Source: JAFGRU01 sp016934985 (lineage in GTDB: Bacteria; Desulfobacterota; Desulfuromonadia; Desulfuromonadales; JAAYDE01). From it: a stretch of DNA of 64,000 bases. The notes beneath the pieces were generated by a model, which saw nothing but the letters and a program-made list of their open reading frames with translations, was not told where the DNA came from and searched no databases. The position numbers and the translations under genes were made by a program. Below are positions 34,824-43,512 of this stretch, one piece after another. Position 1 is the stretch's first letter; each line of letters opens with the position of its first letter. The DNA is taken from contig CAXXJQ010000006.1 in NCBI GenBank assembly GCA_963665045.2, positions 310,001-374,000 of the forward strand, given 5' to 3'.

Positions 34824-36152
34824 TCATTGTTGGGTCGCTCGAATACTGGCCGCCCTTAACTCCAGAGTTTCAGCTTCTTTGTCCCGTTTCGTATCTCTAT
34901 ACAATGCAGCCAGGTTATCAAGGTTCATAGCCACGCAAGGATGATTGGAGCCCAGCATCTTCTCATTTATTTCCAACGCACGCTTGTATAATGGCTCAGC
35001 CTTGGCATATTTTTCCTCAAAACGGTAAAGCTCTGCCAGGTTATTCAAACTCGTGGCCACCTCAGGATGATCAGGGCCTAGTGACTTCTCGTTAATTGCC
35101 AGCGCGCGCTGGTAGATAGGCTCAGCCTTCGTGTACTTTTCCTGAACACGGTAAAGCAATGCCAGGTTATTCAAGCTGGTTGCCACCTTGGGATGATCAG
35201 GACCCAAGGTCTTCTCATATATCGCCAGCGCTCGCTTGTACAGCGGTTCGGCCTCCACATACCTGTTTTGAAAATAATAAAGCGCACCAAGATTGTTCAG
35301 GCCCATACCCACCTCAGGGTGGTTAGCCCCCATTGTTTTCTCATTTATTGCCAGGGCACGCCGGTAGATCGGTTCAGCCTGTTTGTACTTCCCCTGGGCA
35401 CGGTAGAGCTCTGCCAAATTGTTCAAGCTCATGGCCACCTCGGGATGATCAGGACCCAGTGCCTTTTCACGTATTGCCAGCGCACACTTGCAGAGCGGTT
35501 CAGCTTGAGTGTATCGACCTTCGTCATGGTAAATCAACGCAAGGTTGTTCAAGCTCGTAGCCACCGCAGGATGATCAGGACCCAGTGTCTTCTCATATAT
35601 GGCCAGAGCCCGCTTAAAAAGTGGTTCAGCCTCTGCGTACCGTCCTAAAACATAGTGGAGTCCAGCCAGGTTGTTCAGGCTCTTGGCCACCACAGGATGA
35701 TCAGGACCCAGTGTCTTCTCACATATCGCCAACGCGCGATTGAAAAGGGGCTCGGCTTCCAGGTACCGCCCTTCGTCATGATAGAGCAGGGCAAGATTAT
35801 TCAAGCTTGTAGCCACCATCAAATGATCAGGCCCCAGTGCCTTCTCATATATCACCAGAGATCGCTTATAGAGCGGTTCGGCCTGCGCGTACTTTCCTTG
35901 GACACGGTAAAGCAAGGCAAGGTTATTCAAGCTTGTGGCCACAGATGGGTGGCAGGAACCAACGCTTTTTTCTGCTAATTCAAGAGCCTTTTTACCAACA
36001 GCAACCCCGTTATCGTAGTTTCCCGCATGATAAAGCTCTGCAACCTTCTGATTAAGAGTCTTCCATTCAACGAATGTGTTCTCCGCGAACACCGGGGATG
36101 TGGCCAGCAACACAAGCAAAAAAACCATTGAAACCGTCTGTGTTTTTTTCAT
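34824..36152 (-). CDS. secreted kinesin-light-chain-type TPR protein
   Basis: A 442-residue protein with a signal peptide (VSMVFLLVLLATSPVFAE). It then carries about nine 42-residue tetratricopeptide repeats of the kinesin light chain type. Each contains blocks close to RALAIYEKTLGPDHP, VATSLNNLALLY and GRYAEAEPL. Such arrays are protein-binding platforms. The repeats are nearly identical at DNA level, so copy number may vary between strains. No enzymatic domain is attached. It is presumably periplasmic. The partner is unknown and the flanking genes give no hint. Confidence 0.8.
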   Translation of the reverse strand: MKKTQTVSMVFLLVLLATSPVFAENTFVEWKTLNQKVAELYHAGNYDNGVAVGKKALELAEKSVGSCHPSVATSLNNLALLYRVQGKYAQAEPLYKRSLVIYEKALGPDHLMVATSLNNLALLYHDEGRYLEAEPLFNRALAICEKTLGPDHPVVAKSLNNLAGLHYVLGRYAEAEPLFKRALAIYEKTLGPDHPAVATSLNNLALIYHDEGRYTQAEPLCKCALAIREKALGPDHPEVAMSLNNLAELYRAQGKYKQAEPIYRRALAINEKTMGANHPEVGMGLNNLGALYYFQNRYVEAEPLYKRALAIYEKTLGPDHPKVATSLNNLALLYRVQEKYTKAEPIYQRALAINEKSLGPDHPEVATSLNNLAELYRFEEKYAKAEPLYKRALEINEKMLGSNHPCVAMNLDNLAALYRDTKRDKEAETLELRAASIRATQQ

Positions 36153-36603
36153 TGGTTTTTATTCCCCCCTTGTAGCTGATGCTGAGGAGGAGAGCCGCCG
36201 AAAAGGGATCGTTTCAAGCCCCTGGCTGAAAGGCGCTTTGGACGGAATTATCAACGCTTACAGCCTTTTGAGGTCTCTATCCGGCAGGCATTTTTACAAG
36301 CAATTATTTTCAGATAACCCTTGTTTAAAGCTTATCAAATCAGGGTTAAAATGCTGCAATAACACAAATAATGGAAAGGAATAATCTCTTGATTTACGCG
36401 CTTTCGGCCAAAAAAAATTCTGGCGGATCAGGTCGCTGGAAATAATTTAACCGGACATCTTTCTGTGCTGAGAAAATAAGGAAGAAATAATTTACCGGGC
36501 GATTCCATAACATGAAATAATCGTGTATTAATCGAGGAAATTCATTCCCAAATCCGACACACTCCCGGTAATCAGAATTTAAGAAACCAGACAGGATTAT
36601 TCT
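36153..36603. other. intergenic region upstream of rhlE
   Basis: Divergent promoter region of the TPR gene and rhlE. Around 36541-36571 it carries a single copy of the end sequence of the palindromic element at 14778 (ATTCATTCCCAAATCCGACA, then CACTCCCGG). I see nothing else that I can support. Confidence 0.35.
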
Positions 36604-38007
36604 ATGTCATTTGATCACCTTGGCCTGCGGGTCGAACTGCTTAAAGCCGTTAAAAACAGGGGTTACACTACCCCCACCCTCATCCAGACCAAGGCTATCC
36701 CCGTTATTCTCGACGGACGGGATATCCTTGCCCGCGCCCAGACCGGAACGGGAAAAACAGATGCATTTGCTCTCCCTCTGGTCGAAATTCTGAGCCGGGC
36801 GAAAGGCAGCGGACGCCACCCGCGCGCACTGGTCCTGACCCCCACGCGGGAGCTGGCACTTCAGGTGGGAGAGAGCATCAAGGGCTATGCAAGAAAGGTC
36901 TCCCTGCGCTGCTCCGTGGTTTACGGCGGGGTCCGCATCGAAGCGCAGATCGCCAGGCTGAGGCGCGGCATCGATATTCTTGTGGCCACGCCGGGCCGCC
37001 TGCTGGATCTCGCCGGCCAGCGGCATTTGAAATTATCACGCATAGAGTTTCTGGTTTTTGACGAGGCGGACAGAATGCTGGATCTGGGATTCAGTGATGA
37101 GATTTCCGAGATCCTCGATCTCGTTCCGAGCGAGCGCAGGACCATGCTCTTTTCCGCCACCTACACCCAGCAGGTCCGGGATCTTGCCGCAAGAATGCTG
37201 CAAAATCCGGAACATATCGAAGTGACGCCCAGCAACACAGCGGCCGAATCGGTCATTCAGAAGGTTCACATGGTGGACCGCTCCAATAAAAAGGCCCTTC
37301 TCATCCACCTTATCACCAAGGGCAACTGGGACCGGATACTGGTCTTTACCCGCACCAGGTACGGGGCGAACAAGCTCACCGAGGGCCTTGCCGCGCAAGG
37401 GCTCAGTGCCGCCGCGCTGCACGGCAACAAGAGCCAGTCTCTTCGGACACGGACCCTCGAAGAGTTCAAGAACGGCGAAATTCGCATCCTCGTGGCAACG
37501 GATGTGGCCGCAAGGGGACTGGACATCAGCAATCTGCCCTATGTGGTCAATTACGATATGCCGGGCATCCCCGAGGATTATGTTCACCGCATCGGCCGCA
37601 CCGGCCGCGCCGGGGAGAGCGGCATTGCCGTCTCCCTGTTCAGTCCCAATGAAAAGCCACAACTCGAGGCCATCGAAAAACTGCTGAAACAGAAAATCCC
37701 GGTGGAAGGGGTGGACGGCTATACCGAGGATGGCAACGTTCCAGATTTTGTTCTCTTGCGCCCCGACAGCGCGGCCAGCGAAAAAAAGGCCGACCAGGAC
37801 CTGAAAGAGATTGTCGCCAGAAGAGCTGCTGCCAAACAGCGATCGAAAGCCCGTAAAGAGAAAAAGACCGGTGCCGGCAAAAGCTCGGGAGCGAAAACGG
37901 AATCCCGCCCCGGCAGGAAAACCGATAAAGCGGCAAAAAAACCAGCCCCATCAAGATCGCGCTCTCCCCAATCTTCCAAAAAAAGCAAACCCAGGGGCAG
38001 GAGATAG
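36604..38007 (+). CDS. rhlE: DEAD-box RNA helicase (RhlE type)
   Basis: A 467-residue ATP-dependent RNA helicase. Q motif region GYTTPTLIQTKAIP, motif I ARAQTGTGKT, motif II VFDEADRML, motif III FSATYT, and C-terminal RILVATDVAARGLDI and YVHRIGRTGRAGE are all present. The last ~90 residues are Lys/Arg/Ser-rich and disordered, as in RhlE proteins, and probably bind RNA nonspecifically. Such enzymes act in ribosome assembly and RNA turnover, notably in the cold. The gene stands alone. Confidence 0.92.
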   Translation: MSFDHLGLRVELLKAVKNRGYTTPTLIQTKAIPVILDGRDILARAQTGTGKTDAFALPLVEILSRAKGSGRHPRALVLTPTRELALQVGESIKGYARKVSLRCSVVYGGVRIEAQIARLRRGIDILVATPGRLLDLAGQRHLKLSRIEFLVFDEADRMLDLGFSDEISEILDLVPSERRTMLFSATYTQQVRDLAARMLQNPEHIEVTPSNTAAESVIQKVHMVDRSNKKALLIHLITKGNWDRILVFTRTRYGANKLTEGLAAQGLSAAALHGNKSQSLRTRTLEEFKNGEIRILVATDVAARGLDISNLPYVVNYDMPGIPEDYVHRIGRTGRAGESGIAVSLFSPNEKPQLEAIEKLLKQKIPVEGVDGYTEDGNVPDFVLLRPDSAASEKKADQDLKEIVARRAAAKQRSKARKEKKTGAGKSSGAKTESRPGRKTDKAAKKPAPSRSRSPQSSKKSKPRGRR

Positions 38008-38100
38008 GTGATTGTGAAAACCCAGGGAAATCCCCAAATTCTGGCAGCTGCTTTTTGAGGCGAACGGTTACTGTGATAAACTTTTCCAGGAGGTATCAGG

Positions 38101-40719
38101 ATGACATCGGTCATAGATCGCCTTTTGGGACAGGTAAAACTATCGAGATGTTTTCTCATCCTTCTTTCGCTGTTTCTGCTCCTGGCCACCGCCGGATGCG
38201 GAGGTGGCGGCGGCAGTAGTCCAGCCAACACAACTACTGTCACCCTGAGCGGCTCCGTCCTGGTACCCTCGGGGGTAATGATAGACAGCGACGTCAACGA
38301 CCCCAATGAAACCTATATTGCCAATGACTCCCTTGCCACGGCCCAGGCCCTGCCCAACCCCATTTCCCTGGGGGGCTACGTCAACGTGGCCGGAACCGGT
38401 TCCGGCGGACGCTCATTCGCCGGGGGTGATGCAGATGACTATTTCCAGGTTCAATGCAACACCGGAGACACGATTTCCCTGACCATCGCCGATTATACGG
38501 CTGCAGACCTGGACCTGCATTTGTATGAATCCGATGGCACACCCGTCGCTGAATCAATAGGAACCGGTCAAACCGAATTGGTTACGGCTCCGGCCGCTGA
38601 TACCTTTATCGCCCGTGTCAATGCCAAGTCCGGCGCTTCTAATTACATTCTGGCCATCGGGCTGTCTTCAATTGCAGGAACGGGTTCGACGGCTGGAACC
38701 CTCTCCACCGACTACGAATTTGTGCCTGGGCAGGTCGTCGTCCGTTTTAAAAAGTCCGCCCGGACCGCGGGCTCCATTCAGAAGTCCAGGGATCAAGCCG
38801 CGGCCATGGGCATGACACTGGCTGCCGGGGCGGCTGACCGGGAAATGCTGATGACCTTTGACGACACGGACCCCCAAACGACGGTTGGCCAGGCTCTCGG
38901 CATGACCAAAGGCTTGTCCAGAGAAAAAATCGCCAACAATCCCACCCTGGAACGCAAAATAAACACCCTGAGAATTATTAAAACCCTGCGACAACGCGAT
39001 GACATTCTTTACGCTGAACCCAACTACATCCTTCACCCCTACGCCATACCCGATGACCCTCTCTACGGGTTGCAATGGAACTTCCCCCAGATCAACCTGC
39101 CCCTGGCCTGGGACTATACGACAGGCGATAGTAACGTCATCGTCGCCGTAATTGACACAGGGGTCTTGATGAACCATCCGGATCTCAACGACCACTTCAC
39201 CAGCACCGGTTACGACTTTGTCTCCCAAGTCAGTATGAGCAACGACGGTGACGGTATCGATGCCGACCCCGAGGACCCGGGCGATTCCGGTCCTGGGGCC
39301 AACAGCTTTCACGGCACCCACTGTGCCGGCCTCGTAGCTGCGGAAACCGACAACCTTACAGGTGTGGCCGGGGTGGGCTGGAATACCCGGATCATGCCTG
39401 TGCGGGTGCTGGGTGTCGGCGGCGGCACCAGCTATGACGTAAGACAGGGTATCCGCTATGCCGCGGGGCTGAACAACGATTCGGGAATTACGCTGGACGC
39501 CTCTCAGAGGGCCGATATCATCAGTTTGAGCCTGGGAGGCGAAGGCTACGACGCAACTACCCAAGGGGTAATCGACGATGCTCGGACCAACGGTGTGGTT
39601 ATCATTGCAGCGGCAGGCAATGATTCATCCTCCGCCCCAACCTACCCCGCCTCCTATGATGGCGTCATCTCGGTGAGCGCCGTGAATATCAACGGCACCC
39701 TGGCTTCCTACTCCAACTATGGCAGCTACATCGATGTGGCCGCACCGGGGGGCGATGCGGGTGACAGCAACGGAGATGGCTACCAGGATCTGGTGTGGAG
39801 CACCTGTGGCGACGACTCATCCGGTTCCATCATTTACAACTATCAGTCAATGGCCGGAACCAGCATGGCCACCCCGCACGTTGCCGGGGTTGTGGCCCTG
39901 ATGAAAGCCCTGGCCCCGGCCTTGACCCCGGCCGATCTGGACGCCCTTTTGGCCAGCGGCGCCATCACCAGCGACATCGGCACTGTCGGCCGGGACAACT
40001 ACTACGGCTACGGCCTTATCGATGCCTTTAAAGCTGTAGCGGCTGCCGGGAACGGCAGCATCCCGACGGTCCTGAACGCCAGTCCGACGCTGGTCAATTT
40101 GGGCACCAGCAGCATCGGCGCCACTGTAACCATTTCCAAAATCGGCACTGATCCAATTTCAGTAAACCCTGATGATGTCAGTGACGATGCAGACTGGTTG
40201 ACTGTCACCTCAACCGCCATAGACGGCGAAGGGCTTGGCACTTATACCCTCTATGCCGACCGTACGGGTTTAAGCGATGGTTCCTATGCGGCCACCGTCA
40301 CCTTCCCGTCATCCGAAAATCCGGTCACCATCCAGGTCAACCTTCAGGTCAGTTCGGCTGTCGCCGAATACAATGCCGGATATCACTACGTCCTGCTGAT
40401 CGATGCCGACGATAATTCAATTCTCGCTCAGGATGAGGTTCAAGCGGCCGGGGGAATTTATTCCTACAGCTTCAGCCAGGTACCCCGGGGAGGCACTTAC
40501 TTTATCGTAGCCGGTAGCGACCGGGACAACGACTACTACATTGACAATCCCGGTGAATCCGTAGGGGCCTATCCCACCCTGGACCAGATTTCCACTGTGG
40601 AGGCCACCGACAATATGAGCGGCCTGGACTTCTTCACCAACCTGACCTTGTCAATCTCTACCACAGGCCTGGATGCCGAAGAGGATGAGGCCCTGCCCCA
40701 GTTCATGAGGCTGCATTGA
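38101..40719 (+). CDS. S8 (subtilisin-like) protease lipoprotein
   Basis: An 872-residue exported protease. The N-terminus has a hydrophobic segment and a lipobox (LLATAGC), so the mature protein is lipid-anchored after a Gly-rich linker. A PPC-type beta domain occupies about 60-180. An N-terminal inhibitor-like region (VPGQVVVRFKK) precedes the catalytic domain. The triad is Asp352 (VIDTG), His404 (FHGTHCAG) and Ser588 (AGTSMATPH). The C-terminal ~200 residues are beta-sandwich-like. AGGAGG precedes the ATG. It is probably degradative or processing at the cell surface; substrate unknown. Confidence 0.92.
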   Translation: MTSVIDRLLGQVKLSRCFLILLSLFLLLATAGCGGGGGSSPANTTTVTLSGSVLVPSGVMIDSDVNDPNETYIANDSLATAQALPNPISLGGYVNVAGTGSGGRSFAGGDADDYFQVQCNTGDTISLTIADYTAADLDLHLYESDGTPVAESIGTGQTELVTAPAADTFIARVNAKSGASNYILAIGLSSIAGTGSTAGTLSTDYEFVPGQVVVRFKKSARTAGSIQKSRDQAAAMGMTLAAGAADREMLMTFDDTDPQTTVGQALGMTKGLSREKIANNPTLERKINTLRIIKTLRQRDDILYAEPNYILHPYAIPDDPLYGLQWNFPQINLPLAWDYTTGDSNVIVAVIDTGVLMNHPDLNDHFTSTGYDFVSQVSMSNDGDGIDADPEDPGDSGPGANSFHGTHCAGLVAAETDNLTGVAGVGWNTRIMPVRVLGVGGGTSYDVRQGIRYAAGLNNDSGITLDASQRADIISLSLGGEGYDATTQGVIDDARTNGVVIIAAAGNDSSSAPTYPASYDGVISVSAVNINGTLASYSNYGSYIDVAAPGGDAGDSNGDGYQDLVWSTCGDDSSGSIIYNYQSMAGTSMATPHVAGVVALMKALAPALTPADLDALLASGAITSDIGTVGRDNYYGYGLIDAFKAVAAAGNGSIPTVLNASPTLVNLGTSSIGATVTISKIGTDPISVNPDDVSDDADWLTVTSTAIDGEGLGTYTLYADRTGLSDGSYAATVTFPSSENPVTIQVNLQVSSAVAEYNAGYHYVLLIDADDNSILAQDEVQAAGGIYSYSFSQVPRGGTYFIVAGSDRDNDYYIDNPGESVGAYPTLDQISTVEATDNMSGLDFFTNLTLSISTTGLDAEEDEALPQFMRLH

Positions 40720-40977
40720 CCTGTCAGATTTCCCAACCGGTCCAGGTTGTGTTGACCGGAATCCGCGTTGGTCAGCAGATGGCCGGAGCTTCCAAAACCC
40801 CGGGCGGCCTATGGATCACCAATGAAAAGCAGCTATCGGAAAGTTTGGCGCGGTTGACTGGAAGGATTTAAAGGATAATCAGAATACTTAAGGACAACAG
40901 CCCTATTATTTTAACCGGATAAGAGGGGGCACATCTCTTTCCATGGACACCCCCAGTCCATCATTCTGAAAAATAAT

Positions 40978-41128
40978 CACAAAGATAATTATTCAGCTTG
41001 TGGGCACAATGTCTCGCATCGCCCATTCCAAGGGTCGCGTGAACCCATCCATGGGGCTTGGCTGACGCCATCCGGGCCGCAGATGCCCTTTCCAGGGGCG
41101 ACACGGGTCCTAGTGCTGAATAGTAACC
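40978..41128 (-). repeat. dispersed ~140-bp hairpin repeat, copy 1
   Basis: Runs from the TAATTATTCAGC side to TAGTGCTGAATAGT. The core contains GCCCATTCCAAGGG, AACCCATCCATGGGGC and GCCGCAGATGCCC. It matches copies at 47788-47925 (opposite orientation) and 55312-55455 (same orientation). Reading frames through it are by-products of the repeat. Confidence 0.7.
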
Positions 41129-41328
41129 AACACAGAAACATAAAATGTCAGCATAAGGTTTAGAGTCCGCCAAACATTTGACCTCGCAACGGACTCCACA
41201 TCATAGGATTCATCGTCATGTCCTCCTTTTTGTTCTGTAAAAAGAGGTGATTAGGCATCATTGAAAACGAATCGATATTGTTTTTTGTTTTTGGCACGCA
41301 CCTCGCAAATAATAGTAATCACATATAC

Positions 41329-41480
41329 GGCGGTTCCCCGGATAAGAGCTCTAACAGTAAAGTTTACTAATTCCGGGTAAAAATGTGGTGAGCAAGCCCA
41401 TCCAAGAGTGGGAAGCCTAAAGCATTTTTCAGGAACAAAAATTTACCTACTCAGTGAGACAATTAGGGGAACCGCCGTAA
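41329..41480 (+). ncRNA. ssrS: 6S RNA
   Basis: About 150 nt closed by a perfect 13-bp stem, ACGGCGGTTCCCC (41330-41342) with GGGGAACCGCCGT (41467-41479). The internal part GGTGAGCAAGCCC ... GTGGGAAGCCTAAAGC closely follows the conserved E. coli 6S segment (GGTGAGCATGCTCGG ... GAGAAGCCTTAAAAC). 6S RNA mimics an open promoter and sequesters housekeeping RNA polymerase in stationary phase. Its 3' end is followed by a terminator 36 nt on, and no gene lies on this strand nearby, as expected for a stand-alone RNA. Confidence 0.75.
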
Positions 41481-41515
41481 AAAAACAACCCCGACAGCTT
41501 TTTCCTCCTCCTTTG

Positions 41516-41540
41516 TTCCGTCTTTGGACGGAATTTTTTT
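41516..41540 (+). terminator. terminator of 6S RNA
   Basis: TTCCGTC, loop TTTG, GACGGAA, then seven T. Confidence 0.85.
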
Positions 41541-41711
41541 ATTTCCTTTCCTTTCACACTGCTGCGTTAATGGGGATGGTTCAAAATCCCACCCCGGAAA
41601 CCCTCAAACCGTTTTTCCTCAGCGTTATCATATTCATTTCGCAACTCCCGCAGTAATGCAAAGCCACCAAAAAACTGAATTCAACCAGCTTTTAACCCGG
41701 TCCGCTGAAAA

Positions 41712-42998
41712 TCAGCCGAAACGGTAGATGTTTTTCCCTTTGAAATAGAGTTCCACCGGACCGTCCTCTGAAACCTTTATAACATGGCCGAAGTGCGAGG
41801 CGGCGGTGGCTGCGGTTGTCCGGCCTCCCCCGACCACAAGATCGTGGGCCTTGGAAGTGTCGATAATCACCCCGGTGTCCAACAGCTCTCCCTGGCGATT
41901 GAAAACGGTCAGGCCGTCCGACGACAGAATCCGGCTCAGTTCCCCGGAACGTTTAAGCACCCTGATCTTGGTCCCACAGACATGTTTGATCAAAGCTCGG
42001 CTCAAGGGGTCCCGATGGCCCACAGATCCGATACTCAAAGATTCCAGCTCGGCCCCTTCATCGGCAATGAGCACCACCGTTCCATGCCGCGCTTTGGAAA
42101 GGGCGTATATGGTCCAGATCAAATCATCGATGGAACCGTCCTCGAGCTCCGTCATGAGAAACTCGCGAATGATATCGGGATCAAAGATCCCCCAATATCC
42201 CCTGCGCCAGAGAAGAATCTTGCCGTTGTCGAGAACGATCTCGACTTCAGATGATTTGTTGACATAGACGGCAAAAGCGCCATCTCCCGCGCCGGACAAA
42301 AGCGAGACGGTTTCACGGTTGGCCAGTTGGTCGATATTGTCGCTCGGCCCGGGAGCGCTGGTGCGAATGGTGCCCTTGACATGCATGCGGATGTCAGAGA
42401 TAAAAATCGCCCGGTAGCCATCAACAAAGCGGTAAGATAAAGGATTGAGAAAGAAGTCGTCGCTGATACGCCGCCGGTTGTCGCCGAGGTCGAGCCAGTT
42501 GTAGCGGGTCTTTTTCAAAGATTTCAAAAAATCATCAAGCTGGGTTCGATAAACCAGAAAGGCGGTTGTTGCCGGAGAACCTTCATAACGTTGATAGGAA
42601 AGATTTTTGAGCAGCTGAATGAGGCTCTGGGCCGGCCAGAAACTGCCTTTGCGGGCACCACTGATGTAGCGGGCAACGGCAATATCCGTCAAAGATGTCA
42701 GCAGGGCGGTACGAAAATGGGCCACGTAGCCCTCGGCGGAGAAACCGGACAGAAGCCCCACGAAAGCCGTCAACAGTTCACTGATGAAGTTTTTTTCCAT
42801 GGCGGTGAAAGCCAGTTTCTTACGGGTGGCGCGAAACATATAGGCAACGCGGTCGATCTCGAACTGGATCACAAATTCTCCGGAGCTTTCCGGTTCCGGT
42901 TGCAAATCGCCTTTTTCATACTCGCTAAGAACAACTTTGGCCCCGCCCAGAAAATTACGGATGTTGTTTTCAATAGCGTTGAATGCTGATTTCGGCAT
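41712..42998 (-). CDS. DisA_N/diadenylate cyclase-like protein
   Basis: A 428-residue protein whose C-terminal ~130 residues resemble the DAC (DisA_N) fold that makes cyclic di-AMP. SDGLTVFNRQGELLDTGVII aligns with the DGA region, and VVGGGRTTAATAASHFGHVI with the GTRHRAA region, followed by KVSEDGP as in VSEE-type ends. DGA reads DGL and RHR reads RTT, so cyclase activity is doubtful. The N-terminal ~300 residues are a sensor-like region with no named family. ATG 42998 follows GAAGGA; an earlier in-frame start at 43076 is less likely. It stands alone on the minus strand. Confidence 0.6.
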   Translation of the reverse strand: MPKSAFNAIENNIRNFLGGAKVVLSEYEKGDLQPEPESSGEFVIQFEIDRVAYMFRATRKKLAFTAMEKNFISELLTAFVGLLSGFSAEGYVAHFRTALLTSLTDIAVARYISGARKGSFWPAQSLIQLLKNLSYQRYEGSPATTAFLVYRTQLDDFLKSLKKTRYNWLDLGDNRRRISDDFFLNPLSYRFVDGYRAIFISDIRMHVKGTIRTSAPGPSDNIDQLANRETVSLLSGAGDGAFAVYVNKSSEVEIVLDNGKILLWRRGYWGIFDPDIIREFLMTELEDGSIDDLIWTIYALSKARHGTVVLIADEGAELESLSIGSVGHRDPLSRALIKHVCGTKIRVLKRSGELSRILSSDGLTVFNRQGELLDTGVIIDTSKAHDLVVGGGRTTAATAASHFGHVIKVSEDGPVELYFKGKNIYRFG

Positions 42999-43098
42999 AT
43001 TCCTTCGTCCCCCCAAAAATAAACCCACCCACCTTGCCGGCTGCTGACATATCAGCGGCCGATCCGGGAAAAACATGACTGAAAACCGCGGTTATAAT

Positions 43099-43441
43099 CT
43101 ACCAGGTTTTCTGCACTCTGGCCTGGGAAACCTTCAAACCTTTAATAGCGGTGACTTCAAAACACCTGTCCGGTGGTCAGATGGCTGTCTCCTGCTTCCT
43201 CGCCAATAACCATTTTGGCACCGCTCCATTTTCGACAGACTTTTACCAATGCGGCACAAGGATCTACCACCAGGGTGACAAGCGGTGGAACACCATTGAC
43301 CGGATTGGGTTTGATCAAGACACAGGTCTGGCGCGCAAGTACCTCGGACACACCAATGGCTTGCAACAGTTCGTGAATGGTTTCATCATAAGAAGCGAGG
43401 GTTTTATCGCCCAGAGATTTCGCATGTTTTGCATTGTAGCG
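43099..43441 (-). pseudogene. DUF362-family remnant
   Basis: An open minus-strand stretch without a credible start encodes LLQAIGVSEVLARQTCVLIK followed by PNPVNGVPP, and later GAKMVIGEEAGDSH. This is the pattern of the N-terminal part of DUF362 iron-sulfur proteins (LIKPN...PP...GD.AG). It ends at a stop at 43099 after only ~110 residues, whereas the family has ~300 or more. The gene has therefore been truncated. Confidence 0.5.
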
Positions 43442-43512
43442 CTAAAAAGGACGGGGGCAAACCCCTCCCAAATGATTAATTCCCCATTAGTTTAGAAAAA
43501 TAAGGAGAATTC

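Noticed and set aside
40731..40869. Possible ~45-residue protein fragment (VVLTGIRVGQQMAGASKTPG region) after the protease gene
   Set aside because: It could be a gene remnant, but it is too short and I cannot name a family.
40961..41173. 70-residue minus-strand frame (and similar frames at 55235-55432, 47715-47918 and 55321-55590)
   Set aside because: They are translations of the dispersed hairpin repeat in different frames, not genes.
41408..41727. Open frames overlapping the 6S RNA and its terminator
   Set aside because: The region is explained by the RNA; no ribosome site.
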